64,000 bases of DNA from the NCBI GenBank assembly GCA_945862325.1, contig CAMAXZ010000021.1:1-64000 (forward strand), given 5' to 3'. The notes beneath the pieces are model-generated. The model saw only the letters and a program-made list of their open reading frames with translations, was not told the origin of the DNA and made no database searches. Shown in pieces: positions 42,155 through 50,980 of this stretch. The position numbers were made by a program, and so were the translations under genes. Each line of letters opens with the position of its first letter. The first letter of the stretch is position 1. Source of the stretch: Klebsiella pneumoniae (lineage in GTDB: Bacteria; Myxococcota_A; UBA796; SXON01).

Positions 42155-42381
42155 AAGCCCTCGGCGCGCCCGATGGGGTCGAGCACGACCGTGTCGCCGA
42201 CGGCGAGGCCGCGATCGAACGTCGCGTACCAACGTTCGTCGACGCGCAGGTACGCATAGCCGCCGGCGGGCACGACCTCCGCGACGGTGCCATCGACGTC
42301 GGGGGCCTCCGGCGTGCGCGTGATCGCCCCGAGCGGCGAGGCGCCCGTGGATGCACAGCCGAGGAGCGCGGCCAGGATCAC
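42022..42381 (-). CDS. Small lipoprotein, OB-like
   Basis: This 119-residue protein has a lipoprotein signal (VILAALLGC) and a compact domain: VDGTVAEVVPAGGYAYLRVDERWYATFDRGLAVGDTVVLDPIGR, with a conserved-looking YSRRTGLTFDTLWFASVV. Related lipoproteins occur singly in many Proteobacteria and lack a proven role. The GTG overlaps the upstream stop (GTGA). The last 30 residues are low-complexity and antisense to the LysR C-terminus. Confidence 0.75.
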   Translation of the reverse strand: MILAALLGCASTGASPLGAITRTPEAPDVDGTVAEVVPAGGYAYLRVDERWYATFDRGLAVGDTVVLDPIGRAEGFYSRRTGLTFDTLWFASVVSRESSAERSNAASSRSARRVSISAM

Positions 42382-42857
42382 GAGCCGTCCCCGATGAGCC
42401 ACTCGACGTCGGCCAGGGCGTCGAGCGCGACGTCCCACTCGACGGGCACGTCGGCGGCGGCGATGGTGAGGTGCGTGGAGCGCGCCGCGGTCGAGACGGC
42501 GGAGAGATCCGCCATCGCGGCCACGTGCGGCTCCGAGAGCACGAAGTCCATCATCGACGCCTCGTCGGTCCATACCGTCAGGGTCCACTGATCGAGCTGG
42601 CCGATGCTCCGGAAGCTCCCGCCGACGAAGCCCGGGATCTCGTTCTGGCCCGAGTAGAGGTAGGTGCCGATGGCCTGGGCGTGGTCGCCGAAGGCGCCGC
42701 CAGGGCCGGGCGCGTTCTTCACGTGCAGCTCGGTGACGGCGAGCAGGAAGCTGTCCTGCACGACGAGGAGCTCCCCGGCGCCTTCGTCGTAGCCGGGGCC
42801 TTCGAAGGGGGTCTCGACGGGGTCGGGGGTCGCGCAGGCGAACAGGAGGACGAGCAT
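42378..42857 (-). CDS. Lipoprotein with a DUF3291/antibiotic-monooxygenase-like fold
   Basis: This 159-residue protein has a lipoprotein signal (MLVLLFAC) and a ferredoxin-like alpha/beta domain. The segment SIGQLDQWTLTVWTDEASMMDFVLSEPHVAAMADL is typical of DUF3291 and dimeric alpha-beta barrel (ABM-like) proteins. No cofactor residue is evident. It overlaps the following small lipoprotein gene by 4 bases. Confidence 0.7.
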   Translation of the reverse strand: MLVLLFACATPDPVETPFEGPGYDEGAGELLVVQDSFLLAVTELHVKNAPGPGGAFGDHAQAIGTYLYSGQNEIPGFVGGSFRSIGQLDQWTLTVWTDEASMMDFVLSEPHVAAMADLSAVSTAARSTHLTIAAADVPVEWDVALDALADVEWLIGDGS

Positions 42858-42953
42858 GAGGACTCCAGCGGGTTCATCCCGCCCGTCTGTCCTAGGCCGA
42901 CGCGCGGCGCCCGCGCAGTCGCGCGGGCGCAAGGCCGGCTTGCGACGTCGCCG

Positions 42954-44060
42954 CTACGCCCGCGCGCCTTCCGCGATCTTCCGACCGATGAGGCGCTCGA
43001 CGTCGCGGAGCTGCGCGCGCTCGTCGGGCTCGACGAGCGAGATGGCGATGCCCGAGGCCCCGGCGCGCGCGGTGCGGCCGATGCGATGGACGTACGTCTC
43101 GGGCTCGGTCGGCATGTCGAAGTTGATGACGTGCGAGATGCCGGTCACGTCGATGCCACGCGCCGCGAGATCCGTGGCGACGAGCACGCGGGTGGTGCCC
43201 GCCTTGAAGTTCGAGAGCGCGCGCTCACGCGCGTTCTGCGACTTGTTGCCGTGGATCGCTTCGGCGGGGATGCGCGCGCCGGTGAGGCCTTCGGCCACCC
43301 GGTTCGCGCCGTGCTTCGTTCGCGTGAACACCACGGCGCGCTCGACGTCCGGGTCGTTGAGCAGGTCGACGAGGACGGCGCGCTTGCGCGCCTTGTCGAC
43401 GAACTGCACGTACTGCTCGACCTTGTCGGCGGTCGGCGTGTTCGACGGGATGAGGATCTTGACGGGGTTGCGCAGCAGCTCCTGCGCGAGCGCCGCGATG
43501 GTCGGCGGGAACGTCGCGCTGAACAGCAGCGTCTGGCGACGCGGCGGCAGCAGCTTGAGCACGCGCCGCAGGTCGGGGATGAACCCCATGTCCATCATGC
43601 GGTCGGCCTCGTCGAGCACGAGGATCTCGACGGCGTCGAGGCGGAGCACCCGGTCGTGCGCGAGGTCGAGCAGGCGGCCGGGGGTGGCCACCAGCACGTC
43701 GAGGCCCTGCTGGATGGCGCGGGCCTGCGGGTTCTTGTTGACGCCGCCGAAGATGACGGCGGTGCGCAGGCCGGAGCTGGCGCCGCGGAAGGTCTCGTGG
43801 ATCTGCGCCGCGAGCTCGCGCGTGGGGGCGAGCACCAGGGCGCGGATGCGGCCCGTGGACGGAGTCGCGAGCAGGCGCTGCACGATGGGCAGGGCGAACG
43901 CCGCGGTCTTACCGGTGCCGGTCTGGGCCTGGCCGGACACGTCGTGGCCGGCGAGCACGTGCGGGATGGCCTGCGCCTGAATCGGCGTGGGCTCGGTGTA
44001 CCCGGCGTTTCGAACATAGGTGAGGAGCGAAGGGAGGAGGCCGAGGGTCGTAAAGTTCAA
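42954..44060 (-). CDS. DEAD-box RNA helicase, RhlE type
   Basis: This 368-residue protein has the DEAD-box motifs in order: Q motif GYTEPTPIQ, motif I AQTGTGKT (45-52), PTRELA, TPGRL, DEAD (about 154-157), SAT, and the second domain motifs ARGIDV and HRIGRTARAG. It ends soon after the motor core and lacks a long basic tail. It unwinds short RNA duplexes, probably in ribosome assembly or RNA decay. It precedes a 96-bp gap on its downstream side. Confidence 0.94.
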   Translation of the reverse strand: MNFTTLGLLPSLLTYVRNAGYTEPTPIQAQAIPHVLAGHDVSGQAQTGTGKTAAFALPIVQRLLATPSTGRIRALVLAPTRELAAQIHETFRGASSGLRTAVIFGGVNKNPQARAIQQGLDVLVATPGRLLDLAHDRVLRLDAVEILVLDEADRMMDMGFIPDLRRVLKLLPPRRQTLLFSATFPPTIAALAQELLRNPVKILIPSNTPTADKVEQYVQFVDKARKRAVLVDLLNDPDVERAVVFTRTKHGANRVAEGLTGARIPAEAIHGNKSQNARERALSNFKAGTTRVLVATDLAARGIDVTGISHVINFDMPTEPETYVHRIGRTARAGASGIAISLVEPDERAQLRDVERLIGRKIAEGARA

Positions 44061-44198
44061 ACACTACTTCTGGCGGCCGGGCCGCCGACGGCGATTTGCA
44101 GGTTGCTCTCCACTTGCCGTACGGCGGGGAGGCCTTCGGGCGAACATGCCCGGACCGACGATGTACCTGAAATTTTGCGCAGCGTCAAGCACCGACGC

Positions 44199-44987
44199 TC
44201 AGTAGAGGACCTTCGCGAGGCGGTCGCGCCAGCGGTCCGAAACCGGCGACCGGCTGCCCGCGACGTCGAAGAGGCGCAGCATCTCGCGGCGGGCGCCGTC
44301 GTCGCGAAACTTTCGGTTCGCTCGCACGATGTCGAGAAGGTGGCCAAGCGCCGCGTCGAGGTCGTCGCGCGCCGCGAGCGTCATGGCGAGCCGCCATCGC
44401 GCCTCGTGATCGCCCGGCTCCGCCTCGAGCCGCGCGCGCAGCGCGTCCGGGTCTTCATCGCCGGCCTCCAGCCGCAGGCGCACCTGCGCGGCGAGCCGGC
44501 CGGCCTCCCTCTCCGCGCCCTCGGGGAGCAGCGCGCGGGCCGCTTCGGGGTCGGCTTGAACAAGGATAAACGCAAGCTTTGCCCTTGCGAGGGTGTGGGC
44601 CGGGTCCCGCGTGAGCGCGTCGCGGAGCGACGCCTCGGACCCCTCGGCCACGAGGCGGTCGACCTCGCTCGGCACCACCCCGCGGAGCCACCGCTCCACC
44701 TGCGCCCGCGGCTGCGCGCCGACGAACTCGGCGACGACCCGGCCGTCGACGAAGGCCTTGACCGCGGGGATGCCCTGCACGCCGAAGCGCTGCGCGAGCT
44801 CCGGCGCGGCGTCCACGTCGACCTTCGCGAGCACCCACGCCCCGGCCGCCTCGGCCTCCAGGCGCTCGAGCACCGGCCCGAGGGTGCGGCAAGGCCCGCA
44901 CCAGGCGGCCCAGAAGTCGACGACCACCGGCACGTCGCGACTGCGCGCGATCACCTGCTGCTCGAAGTCCTGCAACCGTACGTCCAT
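44199..44987 (-). CDS. Thioredoxin with C-terminal TPR-like region (CnoX/YbbN type)
   Basis: This 262-residue protein has an N-terminal thioredoxin domain with WCGPC (Cys30 and Cys33), the cis-Pro in GIPAVKAF, and a C-terminal helical repeat region (about 120-262) with LAFILVQADPEAARALL and HEARWRLAMTLAARDDLDAALGHLLDIV. That is the arrangement of chaperedoxins such as CnoX. It keeps both redox-active Cys. It probably protects proteins during oxidative stress in the cytoplasm. It lies 138 bases upstream of the helicase gene. Confidence 0.9.
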   Translation of the reverse strand: MDVRLQDFEQQVIARSRDVPVVVDFWAAWCGPCRTLGPVLERLEAEAAGAWVLAKVDVDAAPELAQRFGVQGIPAVKAFVDGRVVAEFVGAQPRAQVERWLRGVVPSEVDRLVAEGSEASLRDALTRDPAHTLARAKLAFILVQADPEAARALLPEGAEREAGRLAAQVRLRLEAGDEDPDALRARLEAEPGDHEARWRLAMTLAARDDLDAALGHLLDIVRANRKFRDDGARREMLRLFDVAGSRSPVSDRWRDRLAKVLY

Positions 44988-45055
44988 GCGCGCCCCCTGG
45001 CTGGCTGGAGCTAAACACGCCGCTGTCCCCGTCGAGGCCCGCCGTCCGCCGCCGG

Positions 45056-45084
45056 TTGACGAAGCGGCGATCCGAGGCCAGAAT
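45056..45084 (+). promoter_or_regulatory. Sigma70-like promoter TTGACG-N17-CAGAAT
   Basis: TTGACG (45056-45061) and CAGAAT (45079-45084) are 17 bases apart, upstream of the DUF2330 gene. The predicted start leaves a short leader that includes GGAG before the ATG at 45104. Confidence 0.5.
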
Positions 45085-45103
45085 CTTCGGCTGGAGATCT
45101 GCC

Positions 45104-46408
45104 ATGTTGCTCGGGATCCTCTTCGCGGTGCCCGCCGCCGACGCCTTCTGCGGCACGTACGTGTCGAGCTACGAGGCTCCGAAGAACAGCTTCAGCGAGG
45201 TCGCGATCGTCCGTCAGGGCACCCGCACGACCCTGACGATGAGCAACGACGTGGTGGGGGACACGAGCGACTTCGCGATGGTCGTCCCGGTGCCCGAGGT
45301 CCTCGCCGAAGACCAGATCCACGTGGTGGACCCCGAGGTGTTCACGCGGCTGCGCGACTATTCGAACCCCCGCGAGGTCTCGTACACCTGCGAAGACTTC
45401 GAGGTGTCCGGGGACACGGGCTGGGACTTCGACGCCGGAGGCGGCGTGCCCGACAGCAGCGACACCGGCGAGACCGACGTCGAGGTCGTCGCCCAATACG
45501 TCGTCGGTGAGTACGACATCCAAATCCTCTCGGCCACCGAGTCGGGCGCGCTCGTCACCTGGCTTCAGGCCAACGGGTATCAGGTTCCCGACGCGAGCCG
45601 CGCCATGCTCGGCGAATACATCGCGTCCGGGGCCTTCTTCTTCGCGGCGCAGGTCCGCGCGGACGCGGGCATCGAGAGCGGCGACCGACTGTCGCCCTTG
45701 CAGCTCACGTACACCGCGGACACGATGATGCTCCCGGTGCGGCTCGGCACCCTGAACTCCGACGGTTCACAGGACCTCATCATCTACGCCTTCACCGACT
45801 TCGACAAGGGCGCGGTCGGAGTGGCGAACTACACCGAGGTGACGTTCGATCACGACTGCATGTGGCTCCAGGAGGCGGACGAGACGTTCTCCCAATACTA
45901 CGCGCGTCAGCTCGAGTCCGCTTTCACCGGGTTCACCGAGGCGTACTGGCTGACGGAGTACAGTTGGGGCAACGGCAACTGCGACCCGTGCACGGGCGTC
46001 GTGCCCACGCCGTCGGATGTGTACACGCTGGGGTACCAGGACGACCCGCACTACGGCCAATACTATTGGTTCACGCGCATCCGCACCCAGTACACGCCGT
46101 ACACCGCGACCCAGGACCTCGTGCTCTACGAGAGCAACATCACGCAGCAGATGCAGATGCGGTTCATCCAGTACAACGCCGAGCTCGAAGATCGTTTCCC
46201 CGTGTGTGGCGAAGGCATGCGGGCCGATCCGGGCACCTGCCCCGACGACGGCACCTCCGATACGGACGGGTCCGACACCGACGGCGATTGGGTCGACGGC
46301 GACGGGACTCCGGGGTGCGGCGGCGGCGGGAGCTGCGGCACGGGGGTCGGTCCCGGACTGGCGCTCGTCGTGGCCGGGCTCGCCGCCGCGCGGCGTCGGC
46401 GCGCGTGA
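45104..46408 (+). CDS. DUF2330 surface protein with MYXO-CTERM-like tail
   Basis: This 434-residue protein has a signal peptide (ILFAVPAADAFC) and a DUF2330 domain marked by FCGTYVSSYEAPKNSFSEVAIV, LTMSNDVVGDTSDFAMVVPVP and the long beta-rich body. A Thr/Ser/Asp linker then leads to CGGGGSCGTG, a hydrophobic segment and an RRRRA end, a MYXO-CTERM-like sorting signal. It is probably a surface protein of unknown function. GGAG lies 8 bases upstream of the ATG. The stop overlaps the acetyltransferase GTG. Confidence 0.9.
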   Translation: MLLGILFAVPAADAFCGTYVSSYEAPKNSFSEVAIVRQGTRTTLTMSNDVVGDTSDFAMVVPVPEVLAEDQIHVVDPEVFTRLRDYSNPREVSYTCEDFEVSGDTGWDFDAGGGVPDSSDTGETDVEVVAQYVVGEYDIQILSATESGALVTWLQANGYQVPDASRAMLGEYIASGAFFFAAQVRADAGIESGDRLSPLQLTYTADTMMLPVRLGTLNSDGSQDLIIYAFTDFDKGAVGVANYTEVTFDHDCMWLQEADETFSQYYARQLESAFTGFTEAYWLTEYSWGNGNCDPCTGVVPTPSDVYTLGYQDDPHYGQYYWFTRIRTQYTPYTATQDLVLYESNITQQMQMRFIQYNAELEDRFPVCGEGMRADPGTCPDDGTSDTDGSDTDGDWVDGDGTPGCGGGGSCGTGVGPGLALVVAGLAAARRRRA

Positions 46409-47559
46409 CCGTGACGCGGGTGGAGGTACGCCGGTTCGTCGACGGCGATTGGGGCACGTTGTGCCCCATCCTCGCGCAGTCGTTCAATGTGCCCGCGAGC
46501 GCCTGGCCGCTGTTCCGCGAACGTGTCACCGACGAGCGCTTCCGAGTGGCGACCGTCGATGGGCGCATCGTGGGCGGGTGTGGCGTCTATGCGCTCGGCC
46601 AGATCTGGCGCGGTCGCGCGGTTCCCCTCGGTGGGGTGGCGGGGGTCGGCGTGGCGCCAGAAGCACGCGGCGCCGGCGCGGCGCGCGCGCTGATGATCGA
46701 CGTCCTCCGCTGGCTTCGCGAGGGCGGCACGCCCGTGGCGGGGCTTTACCCCGCGAGCTGGCACGTGTATCGTTCCGTCGGGTACGAGCACGCGGGAGAG
46801 CGCGTTCAGTACCAGGCGCCGCTCGCCAGCCTCTCGCGGTTTCATCAAGAGCTCGACGTCGTCGCGATCGATCCGCTCGATCCGTCCGCCCGGGCCGCGA
46901 TGGGCGCTCGGTACCGTCCGACCCACGGCAACCTCGCGCGCACCGACGCGATGTGGGGCCGACTCACCCAATCGTGGAGCGGCACACGCTACGCGTGGCT
47001 GATCGGCGACGCCGGGTACGTGGTCCTGCAGCACGCGGGCGAGCCGTTGCGTTGGGACCTCGACGTTGTCGACCTCGCCGCCCCGGACGTCGCGCACGCG
47101 CGCACCCTGCTCGCGTTGCTCGGCGGTCACCGCTCGCTCGCCCAACGGGTGCGTTGGTGGGGCAGCCCGGCGGACGCGCTCGTCGGGGCGCTGCCGGAGC
47201 CGGTCGCGACGATCAGCGAGTATCAACGCTGGATGTTGCGCATCGTGGACGTCCCGGGCGCCCTCGTGGCCCGTGGCTGGCCGCCCGGCGCGCGCGGGGA
47301 GCTGCACCTCCGGGTCGACGACACGATCCTCCCCGAGAACGCCGGCGATTGGATCGTCGACGTCGCCGACGGGCAAGCCGAGGTCCGGCGCGGCGGCACG
47401 GGGGCGATCCGCGTGTCGGAGCGCGGCTTCGGGCCCCTCTACAGCGGCTACCAGAGCCCGCGGGCGCTGGCTGCCGCGGGCCTCCTCGAGGGGCCGGACC
47501 TCGACCGCGCGGAGGAGCTGTTCGCGGCGCCGCTGCCCTGGATGCGAGAGATGTACTGA
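46405..47559 (+). CDS. Eis-family GNAT acetyltransferase
   Basis: This 384-residue protein has an N-terminal GNAT domain (VGGCGVYALGQIWRG, VAGVGVAPEARGAGAARALM with the acetyl-CoA loop) and a second GNAT-like domain followed by an SCP2-like C-terminus (GELHLRVDDTILPENAGDWIVDV), the three-part layout of Eis proteins, which acetylate amines at several sites. The C-terminal carboxylate of Eis is formed here by the final Tyr. The GTG overlaps the DUF2330 stop. Its native substrate is unknown. Confidence 0.88.
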   Translation: MTVTRVEVRRFVDGDWGTLCPILAQSFNVPASAWPLFRERVTDERFRVATVDGRIVGGCGVYALGQIWRGRAVPLGGVAGVGVAPEARGAGAARALMIDVLRWLREGGTPVAGLYPASWHVYRSVGYEHAGERVQYQAPLASLSRFHQELDVVAIDPLDPSARAAMGARYRPTHGNLARTDAMWGRLTQSWSGTRYAWLIGDAGYVVLQHAGEPLRWDLDVVDLAAPDVAHARTLLALLGGHRSLAQRVRWWGSPADALVGALPEPVATISEYQRWMLRIVDVPGALVARGWPPGARGELHLRVDDTILPENAGDWIVDVADGQAEVRRGGTGAIRVSERGFGPLYSGYQSPRALAAAGLLEGPDLDRAEELFAAPLPWMREMY

Positions 47560-47570
47560 GGTCGGAGCGC

Positions 47571-48350
47571 CTACCCGCGCTCCCCGAACGCCCTCGCCAT
47601 CCGACGCACGCGCTCGATGTCCAACGGCGCGCGGGCGTCTCCGTCGGCGTGGAGCGCCGTCCCCACGATCGCCCCATCCGCGCGCGTTCGCCATGCGGCC
47701 GCTGTCGCCTCGGTCACGCCGCTCCCGACCCACACGGTCGACCCGGGCACCGCGCGGCGCACCTCGTCCATCCTCGCCGGGTCCGCCGGGAGCCCCGTCC
47801 CTTCTCCCGTGACCACGAGCACGTCCGCCCCGCCCCGGTGCCATGTGTCCGCGGCTTGCGCCGCGAGCGTGACCGGGCCGAGGGGCGCGGCGTGCTTCAC
47901 CATGACGTCGGCGACGACGCGCACGTCGGCGCCGAGCTCGCGACGGTAACGCAGCACCGCGTGTGCTTCGCCCTCGATCACGCCCTGGTCGGTCACCATC
48001 GCGCCGGTGAGCACGTTCACGCGGATGAACGCGGCGTCGACCGCGGCCGCGACGCCCATCGCGGCGCGCGCGTCGTTGCGGAGGAGGTTGATGCCCAGCT
48101 TCAGCGAGGGATGCCGCGCGCGCAGCTCCCGCGCCGTCGCCGCGACGAACGCGACCACGTGTGGGTCGACCGGGCCGCGGGGGAAGGGGGCGTCTCCGTA
48201 GTTCTCGAGGATCGCGGCGTCCGCGCCGCCGTGGGCGAGGGCGTCGGCGTCGGCGAGGGCCCGCGCGCGGACGACGGCGAACCCCTCGGACGCGCGTGGC
48301 CCCGCCGGGAGGGGGAGCAGGTGGAGGACACCGACGAAGGTGAAGGCCAT
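47571..48350 (-). CDS. BtpA/SgcQ family protein
   Basis: This 259-residue TIM-barrel protein has family motifs VGVLHLLPLPAGP, DADALAHGGADAAILENYGDAPF, LGINLLRNDARAAMGVAAAV, FIRVNVLTGAMVTDQG and VTGEGTG. BtpA was linked to photosystem I stability in cyanobacteria; other members are predicted nucleoside- or sugar-handling enzymes. No photosynthesis gene is nearby, so the role is open. I chose the ATG at 48350 where homology begins. Confidence 0.88.
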   Translation of the reverse strand: MAFTFVGVLHLLPLPAGPRASEGFAVVRARALADADALAHGGADAAILENYGDAPFPRGPVDPHVVAFVAATARELRARHPSLKLGINLLRNDARAAMGVAAAVDAAFIRVNVLTGAMVTDQGVIEGEAHAVLRYRRELGADVRVVADVMVKHAAPLGPVTLAAQAADTWHRGGADVLVVTGEGTGLPADPARMDEVRRAVPGSTVWVGSGVTEATAAAWRTRADGAIVGTALHADGDARAPLDIERVRRMARAFGERG

Positions 48351-48363
48351 GGGCCGCGCTAAC

Positions 48364-48897
48364 CTACCGGACGAGCACCACATCCGCGTCGAGGCTCTGC
48401 TCCAGCGCCTTCAGCTCGCCGTCGCACGCGAGCGTGGCGTCGTCCGCCATCGCGCACTCCCACGCGATGTGCATCTGCTCGTCGTAGGCGAGCCCCTCCG
48501 CGTACACCACGAAGACGTCCGAATTCTCGATGCGAGAGCTCTCGCCCTCGAGGGCGAGCGAGATCGAGATCGGCGCGAGGTCGGGGTTCACGTCGGCCTC
48601 GACCGTGGCGCTGACCGTGGCGTCGGACCCGAGGCGGAGCGTGCCCGACTCGGTGCCGGCGACGAACAGGAACAAGCCCGAGTACTGCGCCGTCAGCGTC
48701 GTGATGGTCCAGTCGCCGAGCCACGGCAGCGGGGCGTCGCCGTCGGCGCAGTCGTTGTCGACGCCGTCGTCGGGGGTCTCGGGCGCGCCCGGGTACACGA
48801 GCGCGTTCGCGTCGTCGCAGTCGTCCGTGGAGGAGAAGCCGTCCCAGTCGGCGTCCGGGGCGCACGCGAGCAGCGAGAGGGCGAGGAGCATGGTCAT
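48364..48897 (-). CDS. MopE-like small lipoprotein
   Basis: This 177-residue protein has a lipoprotein signal (LLALSLLAC), one MopE-type Asp/Cys repeat (DWDGFSSTDDCDDANALVYPGAPETPDDGVDNDCADGD, residues about 17-54) and a beta-rich domain. It is the last gene of the second DUF1592-like/DUF1501 operon; its ATG overlaps the DUF1501 stop by 4 bases. A second ATG at 48891 is possible. Confidence 0.8.
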   Translation of the reverse strand: MTMLLALSLLACAPDADWDGFSSTDDCDDANALVYPGAPETPDDGVDNDCADGDAPLPWLGDWTITTLTAQYSGLFLFVAGTESGTLRLGSDATVSATVEADVNPDLAPISISLALEGESSRIENSDVFVVYAEGLAYDEQMHIAWECAMADDATLACDGELKALEQSLDADVVLVR

Positions 48898-50390
48898 GCC
48901 CTCCGCATGGCGGGGACGTCCGGCAGGCCGCTGCCGGACGTGTCGACCCCGAGCGCGCCGAGGAGCCCGGAGAAGATCTCCGCCTCGCTCGTGGTGCGGC
49001 CGGGCTCCGGATCGCCGGTGGTCGGATCGAAGCCGTAGGTGAGCGCGGTGTCGGGGTCGACCCCGCCGCGCAGGGTGTCGCCGGGCACCAGCGGGCTGAA
49101 GACCGCGACGCCGTTGTTCAGGTCGTGACCGGTGCCCCAATCACTGGCGTTGGCGGGGCGCGTCTTCACGCGGCCGAATTCCGTCGCGATGTAGATCATC
49201 GTGCGGTCCCACAGGCTGGTGCCGTCGCCGTAGTCCTCCGCCTGGAGGAGCTGGATCAACCCGTCGACGACCGCGTACAGCCGGCTCCACACGATCGCCT
49301 GTCCGGCGCGGTGCGCCTGGTGGCTGAAGTCGAACGCCAGCGGCGGGTTGAGCACGCTGTTCTCGGGGAGCCCGCTCGTGACCTCGCCGCTCGCGTCGTA
49401 CACGAACGAGAAGCTCGGGCCGATGGTGACGGACACGGACACACGGTGCTTCAGGAGGAGGAACGCCACCGCCGCTTGCGCCTGCATCGGGTCGGCCGCG
49501 TAGTCGGGGAACACCGCGCGCACCGCCTCGCTCGACGGGGACGACGACAGCCCGAACTCGCCGAGCGGGAAGCTGCCGCCGTCGGGCGGCACCATCAGCT
49601 TGGTGATGAGGTCGAGGGCCTCGATGCGCTCCTGCGGGGACCCCCGGAGCTCCTTCCACTCCTTCAGGCGCGCGGCGTCCGTGAAGATCTGGCCGAACCG
49701 CGTGCTCGGCTCGAACACTTCGTTGCGGTGCTTGCGCGCGGCGGCGAGCACCGCCGGGTCGAGGCCCTGCGGCATGCCCTTCGCGCCGTCGAGCGACAAG
49801 GGCCACACGAGCGGGTCGGGCACGATCTGCCGGCGTGCCCAGGTCGGGACGAGGCTGTCGTTGCCGGGGTCGTTGAAGCCGAGGCCGGCGACGAGGTGCA
49901 CGTTCGGGATCGGCGCGTTCATCCCGTATTGCCAGGCCACCATCTCCTGCAGGGTGCGCCCGGCCCACGCCTCGTTGCCGGTGATCGCGCGCCGCTGCGC
50001 GACCTGGTGGTTGACGCTCGTGCCGGTGACGGTGGCGACCATCAGGTCCTGGCGACGCCGCGAGAGGAACTCGGAAGGGGCCACGCTGAACGGCGCCGGG
50101 ATGGGGCCGATCGAGCCGCCCGCGAGGTCGACCGCGCGGAAGGGGGACCCCGACCATCCGGTGACCAGGGCGTCCTCGAAGGTGTTCAGGGTGGAGGGGG
50201 TCGCGGACTCGCTCGCGCGGATGGCGAGGGGGCCGTCGATGATCGACCCGCCGCCCGTGGCGCAGAGCACGATCAGGAAGCGAGGATCTTTCGCTTCTTC
50301 GGCGAGGGCGACGTTGTTGAAGAGGGAGGCGCCGGCGCCTGCCCCTGCGAGCGCGGCGAGCTGACGGAGCACGTCTCTGCGGGTCTGCAT
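48894..50390 (-). CDS. DUF1501 family protein with Tat signal (second copy)
   Basis: This 498-residue protein begins QTRRDVLRQLAALAGAGAG, a twin-arginine signal, followed by a DUF1501 body: RFLIVLCATGGGSIIDG, VNHQVAQRRAITGNE, DFSHQAHRAGQAIVWSRL and MIYIATEFGRVKT. It is clearly divergent from the copy at 6.7-8.0 kb. It lies in an operon with a DUF1592-like cytochrome gene and two lipoproteins and is probably exported folded by Tat. Confidence 0.9.
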   Translation of the reverse strand: MQTRRDVLRQLAALAGAGAGASLFNNVALAEEAKDPRFLIVLCATGGGSIIDGPLAIRASESATPSTLNTFEDALVTGWSGSPFRAVDLAGGSIGPIPAPFSVAPSEFLSRRRQDLMVATVTGTSVNHQVAQRRAITGNEAWAGRTLQEMVAWQYGMNAPIPNVHLVAGLGFNDPGNDSLVPTWARRQIVPDPLVWPLSLDGAKGMPQGLDPAVLAAARKHRNEVFEPSTRFGQIFTDAARLKEWKELRGSPQERIEALDLITKLMVPPDGGSFPLGEFGLSSSPSSEAVRAVFPDYAADPMQAQAAVAFLLLKHRVSVSVTIGPSFSFVYDASGEVTSGLPENSVLNPPLAFDFSHQAHRAGQAIVWSRLYAVVDGLIQLLQAEDYGDGTSLWDRTMIYIATEFGRVKTRPANASDWGTGHDLNNGVAVFSPLVPGDTLRGGVDPDTALTYGFDPTTGDPEPGRTTSEAEIFSGLLGALGVDTSGSGLPDVPAMRRA

Positions 50391-50398
50391 GGGGCGCC

Positions 50399-50980
50399 TC
50401 AGTAGAACAGGGCTTCGGTGGAGGTCGAGACGACGACACACGCGGCGACGGCCCAGTCGCGCGGGAGGTCCTTGGAGACGGCGGACACCGACCCGTACAG
50501 CTCGTCGGCGAGGTTCTTCACCTCGTCGGCGGTCGCTTCACGGCCGAGCACGCGCTGTACGAGCTGCTCGGCGACGGCCTTGCGCTTGGGGAGGGTGTCG
50601 GCCTCGAGGACGGCGCCGAACACCACCGCGGGACCGGCGGCGTCGCGGGCCCAGCGGGTGGCGCACGCGGAGCTTGCGACGCGGTCGATGGCGATGGGGG
50701 CGCTGACCGACGCGTTCGGCAAGGGCTGATCGATGCCGAGGGTGGTCGGCTCGACCCCGCCGAGCGTGACGAGGTGCGCCTCGCCGATGCAGTCGTACCC
50801 ACCGAGCTCGGAGCACAGCTCCCATTCGTTGAGGCCGAGGCCGTTGGCGAGGTCGCGTCCCCACACGAGGCCCGTCTTCGGCATCACGCGCCCTTTGGCG
50901 CTGACCGAGGTGGGCTCGGTGGCGCACGCGGCGAGGGCAAGGGGGAGGGCCAGCAGGGCCCAACGAGGATCAAGGCGCAC
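50399..50980 (-). CDS. Secreted lipoprotein of unknown function
   Basis: This 193-residue protein has a lipoprotein signal (LLALPLALAAC) and a soluble domain containing several Cys and a helical segment (LPKRKAVAEQLVQRVLGREATADEVKNLADEL) similar to the DUF1592/DUF1585-type helical parts seen in cytochrome-like partners. It overlaps the DUF1592-like stop by 11 bases and precedes the DUF1501 gene by 8 bases. Confidence 0.75.
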   Translation of the reverse strand: MRLDPRWALLALPLALAACATEPTSVSAKGRVMPKTGLVWGRDLANGLGLNEWELCSELGGYDCIGEAHLVTLGGVEPTTLGIDQPLPNASVSAPIAIDRVASSACATRWARDAAGPAVVFGAVLEADTLPKRKAVAEQLVQRVLGREATADEVKNLADELYGSVSAVSKDLPRDWAVAACVVVSTSTEALFY